A stretch of DNA of 64,000 nucleotides, taken from assembly GCF_000725805.1 (NCBI RefSeq), contig NZ_JOFT01000049.1, positions 33,061-97,060 on the forward strand, given 5' to 3'. This DNA comes from Streptomyces xanthophaeus (GTDB lineage: Bacteria; Actinomycetota; Actinomycetes; Streptomycetales; Streptomycetaceae). Under the pieces are notes generated by a model. The model saw only the letters and a list, made by a program, of their open reading frames with translations. It was not told the origin of the DNA and did not search any database. A program made the translations under genes and the position numbers. Positions 1-9,688 of this stretch are shown here, piece by piece; position 1 is the first letter of the stretch; each line of letters opens with the position of its first letter.

Positions 1-1106
1 TACAAGGTGATCTTGACCTTGTCCTTGATGTTGGCCGCGCGCAGGACGGCCTTCGCCTTGTCGGGCTGCGGGCTGCCGCCGTAGCGGTCGAAGAAGGGCG
101 TGGTGTGCCCTGCGATGCCGGCCGGGACGATGGAGTACAGCGAGGTCGCGGTGCCGTCGTAGACCTCCTTGACCAGGGCTTCCCGGTCGACGAGGTAGGC
201 GATGGCCTTGCGGATGGGGAGCTTGCCCGCGACCGGGTCGTTCATGTTGAAGACGAGGTGCTCGACCTCGGCTCCGGTGCCCTGGACGACCTCGACCTTC
301 TGCTCGCCGGTCTTGTTGGCGAGGCCGGCGATGTCCTTGGCGGCGAGGCCGCGGAAGGCGAAGTCGACGTCGCCGCTCTCCAGGACCTTCTTGAGGGCGG
401 CCTGGTCCTCGTTGAAGAACTTCATGGTCACGCCGGTGTTCTTGGGCTTGGCGCGGCCGCTGTAGGAGCTGTTGACGGAGAAGTTGGCGCTCTTGTCGTT
501 GATCGAGTCGAGCTTGTAGACGCCGGAGCCGAAGGCCTTGCCGTCGGTGCGGAGCTTGTCGGCCGGGTATTCGGTGTGGTCGACGATGGAGCCCGCACCC
601 GAGGCGATCTTGCTGGGGAAGGTCGCGTCGGAGGTCTTGAGGCGGAAGATCACGGTCTTGTCGTCCGGCGCGTCGATGCCGGCGATCGAGGACAGCATCA
701 CGGCGGGGCCGTTGTCGTCGTTGATCTTCAGGGTGCGCTCGAAGGAGTGCTTGACGTCCTTCGAGGTGAGGGCGTTGCCGTTGCTGAACTTCAGGCCGGC
801 CCGCAGGGTGCACTTGTACAGCTTGCTGTCGGGGCCCTCGAAGCCGCAGGTCTGCGCGGCGTCGGGCTCGGGCGTGGTGCCGCCCTTGGGGAAGCTCAAC
901 AGCGACTGGAAGACGTTGTTGAAGAGCAGCCAGGAGCCCGGGTCGTAGCCCGACGCGGGGTCGGTGGCCTTCACCCTGTCGGATATCCCCATGACGACGC
1001 CCTTGCCGCTGCCGGCATTGGCGCCATCGGTCGAACCGCAACCGCTGAGCAGCGCGGCGGCGGTGGCTGCACCGAGCGGGGCCGTCAGCCACTGGTTACG
1101 TCTCAT
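1..1106 (-). CDS. ABC transporter substrate-binding lipoprotein, family 5 (partial, C-terminus beyond left edge)
   Basis: Extracellular solute-binding protein of the oligopeptide/opine/nickel class (SBP family 5), which captures peptides or similar solutes for an ABC importer. The start at 1106 gives a basic N-terminus, a hydrophobic stretch and a lipobox LLSGC with the lipidated cysteine at residue 23, so it should be membrane-anchored outside the cell. About 368 residues are visible, out of a usual ~530-550. Family-typical segments such as LRAGLKFSNG and ALTSKDVKHSFER are present. The gene runs off the left edge. It lies 73 bp downstream of a paralogue on the same strand, so the two are probably co-transcribed. 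No permease or ATPase is visible; they could lie further left. Function class sure, substrate unknown. Confidence 0.85.
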   Translation of the reverse strand, partial: MRRNQWLTAPLGAATAAALLSGCGSTDGANAGSGKGVVMGISDRVKATDPASGYDPGSWLLFNNVFQSLLSFPKGGTTPEPDAAQTCGFEGPDSKLYKCTLRAGLKFSNGNALTSKDVKHSFERTLKINDDNGPAVMLSSIAGIDAPDDKTVIFRLKTSDATFPSKIASGAGSIVDHTEYPADKLRTDGKAFGSGVYKLDSINDKSANFSVNSSYSGRAKPKNTGVTMKFFNEDQAALKKVLESGDVDFAFRGLAAKDIAGLANKTGEQKVEVVQGTGAEVEHLVFNMNDPVAGKLPIRKAIAYLVDREALVKEVYDGTATSLYSIVPAGIAGHTTPFFDRYGGSPQPDKAKAVLRAANIKDKVKITL

Positions 1107-1179
1107 CACGCGAACGTCCTTCACAGTCTCACTAATCGTTGCGCCGGCCTGCGACACCCGCCGCCGGATACTGCCGGTC

Positions 1180-2784
1180 TCAGCCGCTGACACCCCGGCC
1201 GAGTTCCCACAGCTGGAGGTCGGAGATGGCGTTGACGGACCACTCCACTCCGGTGATCCCGTCGCGTGCGGCGACGTACTGCTTGCCCTGCCACAGGGGC
1301 AGGACGGGCACGTCCTCGGCGACGATGTCCTGCATCTCCGTGATCGCGGGGACGGCGACGTTACGGTCGACCGCGCGCCGGGATTCGGGGATGAGCTTGG
1401 TGCGCACCGTGTTGTTGGCGTACGGCGTGCCCAGGAAGTTGTCCTGCTCCAGGAACGGGGCGAGGAAGTTGTCGGCGTCCGGGTAGTCGGGGAACCAGCC
1501 GAGCCCGTAGGCGGCGTAGTCGCCCTTCTTCTGGGCGGGGCGGAAGTCGGCCCACTCGCCGCCCTGGACGGTGATGTCGAAGAGCCCGGTGGAGTTCAGC
1601 TGGGTCTTGAGGGCTTCGAACTCCATGGCGGTGCCGTCGCCGTAGTGGTCCTTGGTGTAGTTCAGCGTCAGCTTGACCGGGGTCTTGATCCCGGCGTCCT
1701 TCAGCAGGGCGGCGGCCTTGGCCGTATTGGCCTCGCCGTACTTGTTGAAGAAGGAGTTGACGTGGCCGTTCACGGAGGTGGGGACCAGCGAGTACAGCGG
1801 CTGCGCGGACTTCCCGTAGACCTTGGAGATGATCGCGTTGCGGTCGACGGCGGCGGCGAGGGCCTGGCGCACGGCCTTGTCCTTGACGACCGGGGCGTCG
1901 GTGTTGAAGCCGATGTAGCGGATCTCCAGGCCGGGCATCGGGACGAGCTTGACGCCCTTGGGGGCCTTGGCTGCGAACTCGGTGATCTGGGCGGGCGACA
2001 GGGTGCGGGAGACCATGTGGATGGACCCGTCGGTGAGCGCCTTGCCCATGGCTGCGGAGTCGGCGTAGGTGCGCAGTTCGACCTTGTCGTTCTGGACCTT
2101 CAGGTCGCCCTTGTAGTTCGGGTTCTTGCTGAAGACGGCGCGGACGAGCTGGTTGTCCTTGACCTCCGCCTTCATCGTGTACGGGCCGGAGCCGTCGACG
2201 GAGAATCCCGCGCGGAGCTTCTTGGCGTCGTAGTCCTTCTCGCTGACGATGCCGGCGGCGGGGGTGGAGAGCTTGGACGGGAAGGTGGCGTCCGGGGTCT
2301 TCAGGTGGAAGACGACGGTGTCGGCGCCCTTGACCTCGACGGTGTCGAGGGTGGAGAGCAGCGAGGAGGGGCCGTTCTCGTCCTTGATGCCGCGGACGCG
2401 GTCGATGGAGAACTTGACGTCCTTCGCGGTGAGCGGGTCGCCGCTGGCGAACTTCAGACCGGGGCGCAGGGTGCAGCGGTAGCTCTCGTTGCCGGCGTCG
2501 GTGAAGCGGCAGTCGGAGGCCGCTTCGGGGACGGGCTGGCCGCCGCCGCGCGGGGTGTGCATCAGCGTCTGGACGGTCTGGCGCAGGACGTTCCAGGCGC
2601 CGGCGTCGTAGGCGTAGGCGGGGTCGAAGGGGGCGGGAGCGTAGTCGGCTGCCTCGAACCGGTCGGTGGTCCCGACGACGATCGCTCCGGATCCCGCTCC
2701 TCCGCCGCTCGCGCTGCCGCATGCGGCCAGGGCGGGGGTGAGCAGTCCGGCCGCGGCCGTCAGCACCAGGGTCTTGCGGTTCAT
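1180..2784 (-). CDS. ABC transporter substrate-binding lipoprotein, family 5
   Basis: Full-length (534 aa) family 5 solute-binding protein, paralogous to the partial gene that follows it. The signal peptide is basic (MNRK), then hydrophobic, and ends in the lipobox ALAAC with the cysteine at residue 22. The binding-protein core carries the shared motifs LRPGLKFASG, PLTAKDVKFSIDRV and VRQALAAAVDR. The ATG at 2784 is preceded by an AAGGGAG ribosome-binding site. The two genes sit head to tail with a 73 bp gap, consistent with tandem duplication and divergence of ligand range. Expected role: capture of peptides or other small solutes at the cell surface. The ligand cannot be read from the sequence. 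Confidence 0.88.
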   Translation of the reverse strand: MNRKTLVLTAAAGLLTPALAACGSASGGGAGSGAIVVGTTDRFEAADYAPAPFDPAYAYDAGAWNVLRQTVQTLMHTPRGGGQPVPEAASDCRFTDAGNESYRCTLRPGLKFASGDPLTAKDVKFSIDRVRGIKDENGPSSLLSTLDTVEVKGADTVVFHLKTPDATFPSKLSTPAAGIVSEKDYDAKKLRAGFSVDGSGPYTMKAEVKDNQLVRAVFSKNPNYKGDLKVQNDKVELRTYADSAAMGKALTDGSIHMVSRTLSPAQITEFAAKAPKGVKLVPMPGLEIRYIGFNTDAPVVKDKAVRQALAAAVDRNAIISKVYGKSAQPLYSLVPTSVNGHVNSFFNKYGEANTAKAAALLKDAGIKTPVKLTLNYTKDHYGDGTAMEFEALKTQLNSTGLFDITVQGGEWADFRPAQKKGDYAAYGLGWFPDYPDADNFLAPFLEQDNFLGTPYANNTVRTKLIPESRRAVDRNVAVPAITEMQDIVAEDVPVLPLWQGKQYVAARDGITGVEWSVNAISDLQLWELGRGVSG

Positions 2785-3352
2785 GCTGGAAGTACTCCCT
2801 TGACCGGCACTTGCTCAAAGCGGCGTGAAGGGCACTTCGCGGCGTCGCCCGTTCAGGGCGGAACGATCGGGCCGGTGTTGTGACGATCGGTCCACGCGGT
2901 GCCGGGCACAGGGGTGTGTGTCCGGTACGGCTGAGGTGCGGCGCAGTGCCCGGCGTCGACACTAGTGGCCCGGGGCGGGATGGCTGGAACTGGCCGGACT
3001 TGGGGCGTAATCGCACGGTGATGGGCGCGGACTGGCTGTCCATGCGGAGGTCGCCGGAGATTCGGTCACGAGCTGATCAATGCGGACACAAGGGAACCGA
3101 TCGGGGCCCTCGGACAGGTGTGTCGGGGCTCTGACGCGTGACGAACGTCACCCGGGACAACCGCCCCGGAGAGGATGGAATTTCAGCCTCCGGGGCAGTT
3201 GGCGGAAGATCCTTCCGTGGGACCTCGATCCGGCGGGCGTTCCGTTCGGTACGGAGCGTGTACGGGGCATGCCGGACCGTGTCGGGCCGTGTCGGGCGTG
3301 CCGGCCGGCGCCGCCGTGCCGGCCGGTGTCGGGCCGTGCCGGGTGGGCGCGC
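2785..3352. other. Intergenic region with binding-protein promoter
   Basis: A 568 bp gap between the solute-binding protein gene and the end of the HAD gene, both on the minus strand. It must hold the promoter of the binding-protein genes. The only clear sites I see are a Crp-like palindrome at 3138-3151 and, near the HAD end (3270-3350), GC-rich reiterations of gtgtcgggccgtg and gccggccgg. No convincing coding frame is visible. Confidence 0.5.
3138..3151. promoter_or_regulatory. Candidate Crp-type binding site
   Basis: GTGACGAACGTCAC is a near-perfect inverted repeat that fits the Streptomyces Crp consensus GTG(N6)GNCAC. It lies about 350 bp upstream of the solute-binding protein start at 2784, which is far for direct promoter control. 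Treat it as a candidate only. Confidence 0.3.
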
Positions 3353-4054
3353 TCAGTTCATCGAGGCGATCAGGGAGCGCAGGAACGGCAGGTCCACGTC
3401 CTCGAGCGAGCCGACGATGGTGCGCCCGGGGGCCGGCGGGATCTGGCCGACGGAGGGGACGGCCACGACCCGGCAGCCGGCGGCCTCGGCGGCGGCCACG
3501 CCGGTGGCGGTGTCCTCGATGACCGCGCAGCGCGAGGGGTGCGCCCCGAGGGTGCGGGCGGCGAGCAGGTACGGGTCCGGGTGCGGCTTGGTGCGGAGCA
3601 CCTCGTCCCCGGCGACCGTCATGGTGAAGCGGTCCCGGCCGAGGGTGAGCAGCACCTGGTCGATGACCCGGCGGTGGGAGGCGGAGACCAGGGCGGTGGG
3701 CACGTTGTGCCGGGCGAGCTCGGACAGCAGCCGCTCGGCGCCGGGCATGAGGGGCACCTGGTCGGCGATGCGCGCCTCGAAGCGCTCGTTGAGCAGGACG
3801 CTCAGCTCGCCGACGCTGATGTCCGCGCCGGTGGACTCGATGAGGAAGGCCGCGCTGCGGGTCATGGGGCCGCCGACGACGATGTCCCTCCAGGATTCCT
3901 CGAGCCGGTGTCCGAGCTCTCTGAAGACCTCGGCCTCGATCTCCCACCAGAATCCCTCGGTGTCGACGAGGGTGCCGTCCATGTCGAGGAGCACCGCCTG
4001 CAGGGCATGCCCGTCGGCCGTACGGGTCACGGGCGCGGGTACGGTGCTGGTCAT
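3353..4054 (-). CDS. HAD family hydrolase (phosphatase/phosphoglucomutase-like)
   Basis: Cytosolic haloacid-dehalogenase-fold phosphatase, 233 aa. All four HAD motifs are visible: LLDMDGTLVDTE near residue 24 (nucleophile and acid/base aspartates), the serine in ALVSASH, the lysine in RTKPHPDPY, and VIEDTATG with the metal-binding acidic pair. The helical insertion after motif I marks a C1 cap, as in beta-phosphoglucomutase and other sugar-phosphate phosphatases. I chose ATG 4054 over an upstream in-frame start at 4102 because the GAGAGAGG Shine-Dalgarno and the family alignment favour it. It follows metH on the same strand with a 112 bp gap. The substrate is not predictable from these motifs. 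Confidence 0.88.
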   Translation of the reverse strand: MTSTVPAPVTRTADGHALQAVLLDMDGTLVDTEGFWWEIEAEVFRELGHRLEESWRDIVVGGPMTRSAAFLIESTGADISVGELSVLLNERFEARIADQVPLMPGAERLLSELARHNVPTALVSASHRRVIDQVLLTLGRDRFTMTVAGDEVLRTKPHPDPYLLAARTLGAHPSRCAVIEDTATGVAAAEAAGCRVVAVPSVGQIPPAPGRTIVGSLEDVDLPFLRSLIASMN

Positions 4055-4166
4055 CCGGCACACCTCTCTCTGGGGACGAGAAGGCCGGTCACCCAGCTCC
4101 ACGGGGTATTCCCCGGGGAACAGGTGACCGGCCTGTATGGGACCGACAAGTGTACGTCGGTCCGCC

Positions 4167-7100
4167 TCAGCGTGCGTTGAAATACTTCGCTTCGGGGTGG
4201 TGAATCACGATCGCGTCCGTCGACTGCTCCGGGTGGAGCTGGAACTCCTCCGAGAGGTGGACGCCGATCCGCTCCGGCTGGAGGAGGTCGGCGATCTTCG
4301 CGCGGTCCTCCAGGTCGGGGCAGGCGCCGTAGCCGAGCGAGAAGCGGGCGCCGCGGTACTTGAGGTCGAACATGTCCTCCACCTTGGCGGGGTCCTCGCC
4401 GCCGAAGCCGAGCTCGGCGCGGACGCGTGCGTGCCAGTACTCGGCCATGGCCTCGGCGAGCTGGACGGACAGCCCGTGCAGTTCGAGGTACTCGCGGTAG
4501 GAGTCGGACTCGAAGAGCTTGGCCGTGGCCTCGCCGATCTTCGAGCCGACGGTGACGACCTGGAGGCCGACCACGTCGGTCTCCCCCGACTCCTCGGGGC
4601 GGAAGAAGTCCGCGAGGCACAGGCGACGGCCGCGGCGCTGGCGCGGGAAGGTGAAGCGGGTCCGCTCGTTGCCGGCCTCGTCGAGGATGATCAGGTCCTC
4701 GCCCTTGGAGACGCAGGGGAAGTATCCGTAGACGACGGCGGCTTCGAGCAGGTTCTCGGTGTGCAGCTTGTCGAGGAGGCCGCGCAGCCGGGGCCGGCCC
4801 TCGGTCTCGACGAGCTCCTCGTACGTGGCCCCGCCCGCGCGGGCCTGCTTGAGTCCCCACTGGCCCTTGAACAGGGCGCCCTCGTCCAGCCAGGACGCGT
4901 AGTCCTTGAGCGGGATGCCCTTGACCACGCGGGTGCCCCAGAACGGCGGGGTGGGGACCGGGTTGTCGGTGGCCGTGTCGGAGCGGCCGCCCGGCTCCTC
5001 GGGCTCCTCCACCTGGAGGGCGGGGGTGTCCCGCTTGGCGACACGGCGCTGCTTGAGCTCGGGGAGGGTGGCGCCGGGGACTCCGCGCTTGACGGCGATG
5101 AGGGCGTCCATCAGGCGCAGGCCCTCGAAGGCGTCGCGGGCGTAGCGGACCTCGCCCTCGTAGATCTCGTGGAGGTCCTGCTCGACGTAGGCGCGGGTGA
5201 GGGCGGCGCCGCCGAGGATCACCGGGTAGTCGGCCGCCAGCTTGCGCTGGTTGAGCTCCTCCAGGTTCTCCTTCATGATCACGGTCGACTTCACGAGGAG
5301 GCCGGACATGCCGATCACGTCGGCCTTGTTCTCCACCGCGGCTTCGAGGATCGCCGAGACCGGCTGCTTGATGCCGATGTTGACGACGTTGTAGCCGTTG
5401 TTGGACAGGATGATGTCGACGAGGTTCTTGCCGATGTCGAACGGGAGCTGCATCTGGCCGGAGCCGAAGAGCTCGCCGACGACCTTCATGCCCTCCAGGA
5501 GGGTGTCGTTGACGATGTCGAGGGCGGGGCGGGTCTGGAGGGCCTCGTCGAGGTCGGCCTCCAGGCCGTTCTTCTCGCCGTCGATGATCCGGCGCTGCAG
5601 GCGCTCGTCCAGCGGCAGCGCGAGGAGTTCCTCGGCGCGGCCGGCCTTGAGGGACTTGGTGTTGACGCCCTCGAAGAGGGCCATCAGCTTCTGCAGCGGG
5701 TCGTAGCCCTCGGCTCGCCGGTCGTAGATCAGGTCCAGGGCGGTGGTGACCTGCTCGTCGTCGAAGCGGGCGATCGGCAGGATCTTGCTCGCGTGGACGA
5801 TGGCCGAGTCCAGGCCCGCCTTGACGCACTCGTCGAGGAAGACGGAGTTCAGGAGCACGCGGGCGGCCGGGTTGAGGCCGAAGGAGATGTTCGACAGGCC
5901 GAGGGTGGTCTGCACGTCGGGGTGGCGGCGCTTGAGCTCGCGGATCGCCTCGATGGATGCCCCAGTTGCCGGTGAGGTCGTCGATGAGGCGTTCGGCAAT
6001 GGCGACCTTGTGCTCGACGGTGCGGGCCTGGCCCTGTTCGTCGATGGTCAGCGCGATCAGTGCGGCGCCGTGCTCCTGGGCCAGCCGGGTGACCTTCGCG
6101 AAGCGGGACTCGGGTCCGTCGCCGTCCTCGTAGTTGACGGAGTTGATGACGGCGCGGCCGCCGAGCTTCTCCAGGCCCGCCTTGATGACCGGGACCTCGG
6201 TGGAGTCCAGGACGATCGGCAGGGTGGAGGCGGTCGCGAAGAGGCCTGCGAGCTGCTCCATGTCGGCGACGCCGTCGCGGCCCACGTAGTCCACGCACAG
6301 GTCGAGCATGTGCGCGCCCTCGCGGATCTGGTCGCGCGCCATCTCCACGCAGTCGTCCCAGCGCGCTTCCAGCATGGCGTCGCGGAACTTCTTGGAGCCG
6401 TTGGCGTTGGTGCGCTCGCCGATCGCCATGTACGAGGTGTCCTGGCGGAAGGGCACGGTCTGGTAGAGCGAGGCCGCGCCGGGCTCGGCCTGCGGGTGGC
6501 GCTCGGTGATCTGGGCACCGCGCACGCGCTCCACGACCTTGCGCAGGTGCTCCGGGGTGGTACCGCAGCAGCCGCCGACCAGGGAGAGTCCGTACTCGCG
6601 GACGAAGGTCTCCTGGGCGTCGGCGAGCTCGTCGGCGGTCAGCGGGTAGTACGCGCCGTCCTTGGCCAGGATGGGCAGGCCGGCGTTGGGCATGCAGGAG
6701 AGCGGCAGCCGGGAGTGGCGCGCGAGGTAGCGCAGGTGCTCGCTCATCTCGGCGGGGCCGGTGGCGCAGTTCAGGCCGAGCATGTCGATGCCGAGGGGCT
6801 CCAGCGCCGTGACGGCCGCGCCGATCTCCGAGCCGAGCAGCATCGTGCCCGTGGTCTCGACCGTGACGGAGCAGATCAGCGGCACGGAGACGCCGTACGC
6901 GTCCATGGCGCGGCGGGCGCCGATGAGCGCGGACTTCGCCTGGAGGAGGTCCTGGGAGGTCTCCACCAGGAGGGCGTCGGCGCCGCCGGCGAGGAGGCCC
7001 TCGGCGTTGATCTGGTAGGCGTCGCGGAGGGTGTCGTAGCCGATGTGGCCGAGGGTGGGGAGCTTGGTGCCGGGGCCCATGGAGCCCAGGACCCAGCGCT

Positions 7101-7476
7101 GCTCGCCGGTGGAGGCGGTGACCTCGTCGGCGACCTCGCGGGCGATGCGGGCGGAGGCCTCGTTGAGCTCGAAGTTGCGGTCCGCGATGTCGTACTCGGC
7201 GAGGGCCGAGTAGTTTCCGCCGAACGTGTTGGTGGAGATGCAGTCGACGCCCGAAGCGAAGTAGGTCTCGTGCACCGAGCGGACGATGTCGGGGCGGGTG
7301 ACGCTGAGGACCTCGTTGCACCCCTCGAGCTGCTGGAAGTCCTCCATGCTCGGGTCCTGCGCCTGGAGCATCGTCCCCATGGCCCCGTCGGCCACGACCA
7401 CACGGGTGGCGAGCGCCTCTCGGAGGGCGTCGGCCCGGGTCTGGGTGTCTGCGGGCGGGTTCGGCAACGAGGCCAT
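4167..7476 (-). pseudogene. metH: Methionine synthase, cobalamin-dependent, disrupted by two internal deletions
   Basis: Encodes 5-methyltetrahydrofolate-homocysteine methyltransferase. Frame 1 starts at 7476 (AGGGAG ribosome-binding site) and covers the homocysteine domain (zinc cysteines in NCATGP and GGCCGTTPEH) and most of the pterin domain, up to GNWGI near 5956. The reading frame then changes: the protein resumes as IEAIRELKRRHPDVQ from 5954 in another frame and continues to the stop at 4167. Against MetH as I know it, the segment containing TFTICTGQEES (about 27 codons, about 83 nt, not a multiple of 3) is missing at the junction. A second, in-frame gap lies at 5438/5439: QMQLPF joins straight to DIGKNLV, losing about 40 residues that include the histidine of the DxHxxG cobalamin motif. 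The activation domain is intact. A functional product is unlikely; an assembly artefact is the alternative. Confidence 0.85.
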
Positions 7477-7690
7477 GGTTATGCTCCCTGGGATGCGACG
7501 GCTGTCGGCTTTGCACCCCCTCCTATGTCAAGGGTGCACGCGGTCAGGGTAACCGCGCGGCCCGGGACCCGGATGGGTCGTCCCACGTGGCGGACGGCAT
7601 TCTGTGGCGGGGGTTCACCTGGGGCTTCCGGTCGTCGACAGTGTCTCGAACACTTCCCCGCCCTCGCACGAGGTCGGCATCGACCGATAC

Positions 7691-7710
7691 TGTTCAGCAT
7701 TGTCGAACCG
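7691..7710. promoter_or_regulatory. Candidate GylR operator upstream of gylR
   Basis: The 12-mer GCATTGTCGAAC (7697-7708), preceded by TGTTC, lies 35 bp upstream of the gylR start. The identical 12-mer recurs upstream of glpF at 8691-8702. GylR of S. coelicolor is known to repress its own gene and the gyl operon, so a shared motif at both promoters is a good operator candidate. The assignment is inferred from the repeat alone. Confidence 0.5.
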
Positions 7711-7743
7711 CATGAGTGAGCAAGGTCAGCAGGAGGCTGCGCG

Positions 7744-8511
7744 ATGGCACGGAACATCCAGTCGCTCGAACGAGCCGCTGCGATGCTGCGACTCCTGGCG
7801 GGCGGCGAGCGCCGCCTGGGGCTGTCGGACGTGGCTTCTTCCCTTGGCCTGGCCAAGGGCACGGCCCACGGCATCCTGCGCACCCTCCAGGCGGAGGGTT
7901 TCGTGGAGCAGGACCCGGCCTCCGGGCGCTACCAGCTCGGCGCGGAACTGCTGCGCCTGGGCAACAGCTACCTCGACGTGCACGAGCTGCGCGCCCGCGC
8001 CCTCGTCTGGACGGACGACCTGGCCCGGGCGAGCGGCGAGAGCGTGTACGTGGGCGTCCTGCACAAGAGCGGGGTGCTGATCATGCACCACGTGTTCCGG
8101 CCCGACGACAGCCGCCAGGTGCTGGAGGTCGGGGCCATGCAGCCGCTGCACTCCACCGCGCTGGGCAAGGTGATCTCCGCGTACGACCCGGTGGCGCACA
8201 CCCAGGTCCTGGAGGTGGAGCGCGAGGCGTTCACCCCGCGGACGGTCACCGATGCCGCCGGCTTCGAGGACGTGCTGGCCCTGACCCGCGCGCGCGGCTG
8301 GGCCAGTGACGTCGAGGAGACCTGGGACGGCATCGCCTCGGTGGCCGCACCCATCCACGACCGGCGGCGGATGCCGGTCGGCGCGGTGGCGGTGGCGGGC
8401 GCCGTGGAGCGGGTCTGCGGGGAGCCGGGAGAGCCCCGTGCTGCCCTCGTGGCGTCCGTGCGGGACTGTGCGCGCGCTGTTTCACGCGATCTCGGCGCGG
8501 GCCGGTTCTGA
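7744..8511 (+). CDS. gylR: IclR family transcriptional repressor of the glycerol operon
   Basis: A 255-residue IclR-family regulator: an N-terminal winged helix-turn-helix (about residues 5-65, containing LSDVASSLGLAKGTAHGILRTL), then the IclR effector-binding domain. It lies directly upstream of, and in the same orientation as, glpF-glpK-glpD, the gylR-gylCAB arrangement of S. coelicolor. There GylR represses glycerol catabolism and is relieved by glycerol or glycerol-3-phosphate. AGGAGG precedes ATG 7744. It is divergent from metH across a 267 bp gap. A repeat of its likely operator occurs before both gylR and glpF. Confidence 0.93.
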   Translation: MARNIQSLERAAAMLRLLAGGERRLGLSDVASSLGLAKGTAHGILRTLQAEGFVEQDPASGRYQLGAELLRLGNSYLDVHELRARALVWTDDLARASGESVYVGVLHKSGVLIMHHVFRPDDSRQVLEVGAMQPLHSTALGKVISAYDPVAHTQVLEVEREAFTPRTVTDAAGFEDVLALTRARGWASDVEETWDGIASVAAPIHDRRRMPVGAVAVAGAVERVCGEPGEPRAALVASVRDCARAVSRDLGAGRF

Positions 8512-8826
8512 CCCCCTTGTAGGCCCTTCTCGGCCACACCCTGGGCACCTTCTGCCCTCTTTTCGCCATATCGCGACCGTGTGATGGCTGGTTTCGTTCG
8601 ATCCTCCGTGGTGGTAACGATCCGACACTTTGACCTGGTCGACCCTTGACGCGTTCTTCACTTGGGCGGAAAACTGCCGTTCATCGGTCGGCATTGTCGA
8701 ACACCTACCGGCAATACGCGCTAAGGTGTGGCAAGGCCAAGGACCGGTGCAGCACTCACCGAGTGCGCGGAACCACCGGAGGGACCCGGTTTCCGCCCAC
8801 CCCTGGACGTACGTAAGGAGTCGCGG
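8512..8826 (+). other. Intergenic region carrying the glp operon promoter
   Basis: A 315 bp gap between gylR and glpF. It contains a candidate GylR site (8679-8702) and the AAGGAG ribosome-binding site of glpF (8815-8820). No terminator-like hairpin was seen after gylR, so read-through into glpF is possible alongside the internal promoter. Confidence 0.55.
8679..8702. promoter_or_regulatory. Candidate GylR operator upstream of glpF
   Basis: GTTC and GAAC half-sites flank a segment ending in GCATTGTCGAAC (8691-8702), identical over 12 bases to the site before gylR. It sits about 125 bp upstream of the glpF start, where the operon promoter is expected. This fits repression by GylR. Confidence 0.5.
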
Positions 8827-9609
8827 GTGTCCAGCTCCGACATCTTCATCGGCGAGACCATCGGTACCGCCCTGCTCACCCTGCTCGGTGGTGGCGTGTG
8901 CGCCGCCGTGACCCTCAAGAGCTCCAAGGCCCGCAATGCGGGCTGGCTCGCGATCACCTTCGGCTGGGGTTTCGCCGTCCTGATCGCCGCCTACGTCTCG
9001 GCCCCCCTCTCCGGCGCCCACCTCAACCCGGCCGTCACCGTCGGCATCGCCGTCAAGACCGGCGAGTGGGGTGACGTGCCCGTCTACTTCGCCGGCCAGC
9101 TGCTGGGCGCCATGCTCGGCGCGGTCCTGATGTGGGTCACCTACTACGGCCAGTTCCGAGTGCACCTGTCCGACCCGGAGCACATCAAGGACGCCACGCT
9201 CGGCCCGGAGGACCCGCACCCGCACGACCAGGCGGGCCCCGTGCTCGGCGTCTTCTCCACGGGCCCCGAGATCCGCAACGTGGTGCAGAACCTGGCCACC
9301 GAGATCATCGGCACGGCCGTCCTGATCCTGGCGATCCTCACCCAGGGCCTCCAGGACAACGGCAAGGGCCTCGGCGTCATCGGCGTCCTGATCACCTCCT
9401 TCGTCGTCGTCGGCATCGGCCTCTCTCTCGGCGGCCCGACCGGCTACGCCATCAACCCGGTCCGCGACCTCGGTCCGCGCATCGTGCACGCCCTGCTCCC
9501 GCTGCCCAACAAGGGCGGCTCCGACTGGGGATACTCCTGGATCCCGGTCGTCGGCCCGCTCGTCGGTGCCGTCATCGCCGGCGGTCTGTACAACATCGCG
9601 TTCGCCTGA
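8827..9609 (+). CDS. glpF: Glycerol uptake facilitator (aquaglyceroporin)
   Basis: MIP-family channel of 260 residues with six membrane segments, letting glycerol enter the cell passively. The first pore motif is intact in [10 protein letters not shown]. The second reads [11 protein letters not shown]: the usual NPA is NPV, while the arginine and the aspartate typical of glycerol facilitators (D in RDLGPR) are kept. I chose GTG 8827 because AAGGAG lies six bases upstream and the protein then begins [16 protein letters not shown], as MIP channels do; an upstream start at 8728 would add an unrelated hydrophilic leader. First gene of glpF-glpK-glpD; kinase trapping downstream drives net uptake. 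Confidence 0.95.
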   Translation: MSSSDIFIGETIGTALLTLLGGGVCAAVTLKSSKARNAGWLAITFGWGFAVLIAAYVSAPLSGAHLNPAVTVGIAVKTGEWGDVPVYFAGQLLGAMLGAVLMWVTYYGQFRVHLSDPEHIKDATLGPEDPHPHDQAGPVLGVFSTGPEIRNVVQNLATEIIGTAVLILAILTQGLQDNGKGLGVIGVLITSFVVVGIGLSLGGPTGYAINPVRDLGPRIVHALLPLPNKGGSDWGYSWIPVVGPLVGAVIAGGLYNIAFA

Positions 9610-9688
9610 TCAGCATTTGCAGCGCTCGTAAGATCCGCACCGCACTCCTGATTCCGCCTACTCACCAGACCTGCCAGGAGCAGCCATC

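Noticed and set aside
2880..4180. Plus-strand open frames across the HAD gene and its downstream gap
   Set aside because: Arg/Gly/Pro-rich shadows without ribosome-binding sites or family motifs; the minus strand holds the real gene.
4051..5952. Continuous open frame of the 5' part of metH past the deletion junction
   Set aside because: After 5953 the translation becomes Arg/Pro-rich nonsense, while the neighbouring frame carries clear MetH sequence to 4167.
7477..7743. Possible cobalamin or SAM riboswitch upstream of metH
   Set aside because: I looked for the conserved B12-box and P1 elements on the minus strand and did not find a convincing set.
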